In this document: positions 62,103 through 64,000 of the stretch, in pieces
Layout: the number at the start of each line of letters is the position of its first letter
How positions within the stretch are numbered: the first letter of the stretch is position 1
Assembly: GCA_013396995.1 (NCBI GenBank)
Contig: VWZP01010904.1
Location: 5,795,251-5,859,250, forward strand
Origin: Dicaeum eximium
Lineage: Eukaryota > Chordata > Aves > Passeriformes > Dicaeidae
Length of the DNA stretch: 64,000 nucleotides
Reading direction: 5' to 3'
Program-made: the position numbers and the translations under genes
Notes under the pieces: generated by a model
What the model was told of the DNA's origin: nothing
The model's input: only the letters and a program-made list of their open reading frames with translations
The model's database searches: none

Positions 62103-62355
62103 AAGCCACCAGTGTGCACTTGCAGCCCAGAAGGCCAAGTACATTGTGGGCTGCATTAAAGGGTGGTGAGGCAGTGGAACAGGTTGCCAAGAGAGGTTGT
62201 GGATGGCCCATCCCTGAGAGTGTTCAAGGTCAGGTTGGATGGGGCCCTGAGCAACCTGATCTCAGTGGGTGGCACTCCTGCCTACAGCAGGGGACTAGGA
62301 ACTAGATGATCTTTAAGGTCGCTTCCAACCCAAACCATTCTATGATTCTCTGAAA
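62103..62355 (+). mobile_element. CR1 LINE fragment with internal deletion
   Basis: Two CR1 parts are fused. GTGCACTTGCAGCCCAGAAG and GTGGGCTGCATTAA from the middle of the 3' region run straight into GGGTGGTGAGGCAGTGGAAC, AGGTTGTGGATGGCCCATCC, GGTTGGATGGGGCCCTGAGC, GAACTAGATGATCTTTAAGG and TCTATGATTCTCTG. In the other copies here about 300-400 bp separate these two blocks, so the intervening part was lost. The 3' end is complete. Confidence 0.92.
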
Positions 62356-62899
62356 AAACTGTGGCCATTATTTCCATGAAACAATCCAGCAGTACAAGGG
62401 TTAAAAATCTCTATTCTAAAATGTTGATGTGCGTATCATGTTAATTTTCAGTACATCAGCCCAATCCTGCAGTGCAGGCATAGGGTAACCTTGTAGTGTG
62501 TCTTTAGAGCACAAAACCTTACAATCTGATGTGCAAAGAAAGCATCTACCTGATTTTTGAACATGCTGAGACTGAAAGAAAAACATGTTGTACGTTAAGT
62601 ACACACAACCACTGGAGAGTTGAGCATCTGGAATACTGCTAAAAAACAAAACAAAACAAAAAGAGTATATTTTAGTAGATGTTAGGACATGAACCAACAG
62701 AAATTGAGAAATTCAAAGTTCACTCAAGGCTCTCTCCTCTTAATGACAAGCTGCCTTGAAGCCAGTATGTGTTTTCTTTCTCACTCACTGCATCAGTCTT
62801 CACTTAGAAAGCCTTGATCCTTGTAAATCACTGTAGCCTTAATGTTATTTAATCATAGTTTTTAAAAGTTAATTTCCATGAGAACTGTATTTTAAAAAA

Positions 62900-63370
62900 A
62901 GCCTAACTTGTCATTGAGGATTATAAAAATCCTTTATTTGCCTGGAGAACAGTACTCAGATCTGAATGAAGAAGTGTAAGTGAAGAATGTGTTTCGACAG
63001 TTTGTTTATTAAAAATGTATTATGCAGCTAAAAGTTATATTGTATTTATAATATTTTAATGACATTGACTTGCAGCGTTTCTGGTGCAGTCTATTAATGT
63101 GCATTTAAAACTCTGCTATGGAAAATCCTAAAATATTTTAAATGCTGCCTTATGTCCACATAAATATCACTCGATCTGTTTTTACTTTTCAAAATGCCAA
63201 AAGCAATTAAATCATATTGTAAGCTTGATGAAATGCTGCTGTTTGATTGAAGCTTTAACGGTCTCATTGCAGAGGTAAAAAGATAACTAGTGTAAAAAAA
63301 GTTACATTAAGATCTAATCACATCTGAGTGAGGTGTAACTGTGGAGAGATAGGCCTGATATTAGTTTCCA
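62900..63370. promoter_or_regulatory. Candidate conserved non-coding element
   Basis: This is repeat-free, AT-rich but not low-complexity sequence. Blocks such as GACTTGCAGCGTTTCTGGTG, AAAGCAATTAAATCATATTG, GCTGTTTGATTGAAGCTTTA and TAACGGTCTCATTGCAGAGG resemble deeply conserved vertebrate enhancers. This is an impression only. Confidence 0.28.
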
Positions 63371-64000
63371 TCCGCCTTTTTTTTGCCTACAACTCTAACT
63401 TCCACATCAACTGCATATAATATCAGTTTCTGGCATTCATGGAAATGCCTACCCTTCTCAGCCCAAAGAAATTCCCACTTTTGAGTGAAAACCTCCTTGT
63501 TAAATGGGAGTCTCACAAATTATTAGTAGACTTTGATTTTTTTCCTAATCTTCAGTAAAAATAAGACTTCACCCAACTGCTGTGGTAACATCAAAGCCTA
63601 AAGCAGATTAGGTTTTACTTGCTTAATTTTACCTTAAGCAGCATGAACTGGGTGCCTGGATCCTTGAGACATGTTGTGCTGCTAGCATCTCTGTGTGAGG
63701 CATGATGTAGTACCTGTTCATGCCATGGACAAGTTTCCTATTGTCTTTACAAATATGTGATCAGAACTTGTCAAACTTTCTTGAGTCACATTTGCAAGCA
63801 AATTTTTTTCTTTGCACTTGCTACTGTAGGAAGTCAGTGTTAAGTAGCTGAAGGGAGTTGGGCACAAAAATATTGCAGTCTTATGGATTACAGGTTAAGG
63901 ATCAGATTTTCAACTAAAAATTATCATTCAGTTACTTGATTTGCTGAGTACTGGATTTTTTACTTTTTTCAACCAGATTGGGTGAAGTCAAAATAATAAG

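Larger units (their letters stand above)
13121..64000 (+). other. CDIN1: Giant last intron of CDIN1 (3' end outside the window)
   Basis: From the GTATAT donor at 13121 to the end of the window I could not find the terminal CDIN1 exon (W-Y-G-F-I-Q-E-L-D and the following conserved block). The intron is therefore at least 50.9 kb, unless the exon lies elsewhere or was missed by eye. A very long last intron fits the large size of this gene in mammals. Contents are listed separately: CR1 fragments, candidate conserved non-coding elements, a microsatellite, short duplications and the antisense exon-like segments at 21.4-27.5 kb. Between these, 13.1-21.4, 27.6-30.1, 30.4-36.7, 36.8-40.6, 45.7-48.2, 48.7-52.5, 53.2-55.6 and 57.1-60.8 kb hold AT-rich DNA in which I see no supported gene. 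Confidence 0.75.

Overview
The window is AT-rich, intron-dominated vertebrate DNA, and almost certainly avian. The evidence is a scatter of CR1 LINE fragments with the bird-typical 3' end (GGTTGGACTAGATGATCTC..., TTCCAACC..., TTCTGTGAT or TCTATGATTCT), together with exons of a conserved vertebrate gene. No bacterial, organellar, tRNA or rRNA signal was seen.

The one gene identified with confidence is CDIN1 (CDAN1-interacting nuclease 1, C15orf41), on the + strand. Five consecutive internal coding exons lie at 2263-2342, 2695-2744, 5549-5616, 10649-10714 and 13015-13120. All reading phases join without a break. They encode about 123 residues, equivalent to roughly residues 117-239 of the 281-residue human protein (numbering recalled, not searched). 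This includes the whole PD-(D/E)xK nuclease signature, PD in one exon and E-S-K in the next. The second intron (2745-5548) has hallmark minor-spliceosome (U12-type) signals. The earlier exons lie left of the window. The terminal exon was not found, so the last intron is at least 50.9 kb long here.

13121-64000 is therefore treated as the giant last intron. It holds many CR1 pieces, densest at 44-62 kb. One retains LINE endonuclease-domain sequence, one carries a (GCTCT)12 microsatellite, one contains an N with a flanking duplication, one is internally deleted and one lacks its 3' end. Several non-repetitive stretches look like conserved non-coding elements (about 40.6-41.3, 42.3-42.9, 44.95-45.7, 60.9-61.45 and 62.9-63.4 kb). 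In other vertebrates CDIN1 lies next to MEIS2, so long-range MEIS2 enhancers are a plausible explanation, but this is inference.

The least explained part is the - strand between about 21.4 and 27.5 kb (possibly to 34.4 kb). Several open, cysteine-containing, sequon-rich segments there are bounded by good splice sites. At least one adjacent pair matches in phase, and two segments contain an in-frame TAA. This could be an antisense gene or a decaying ectodomain gene nested in the CDIN1 intron, or coincidence. No family was recognised.
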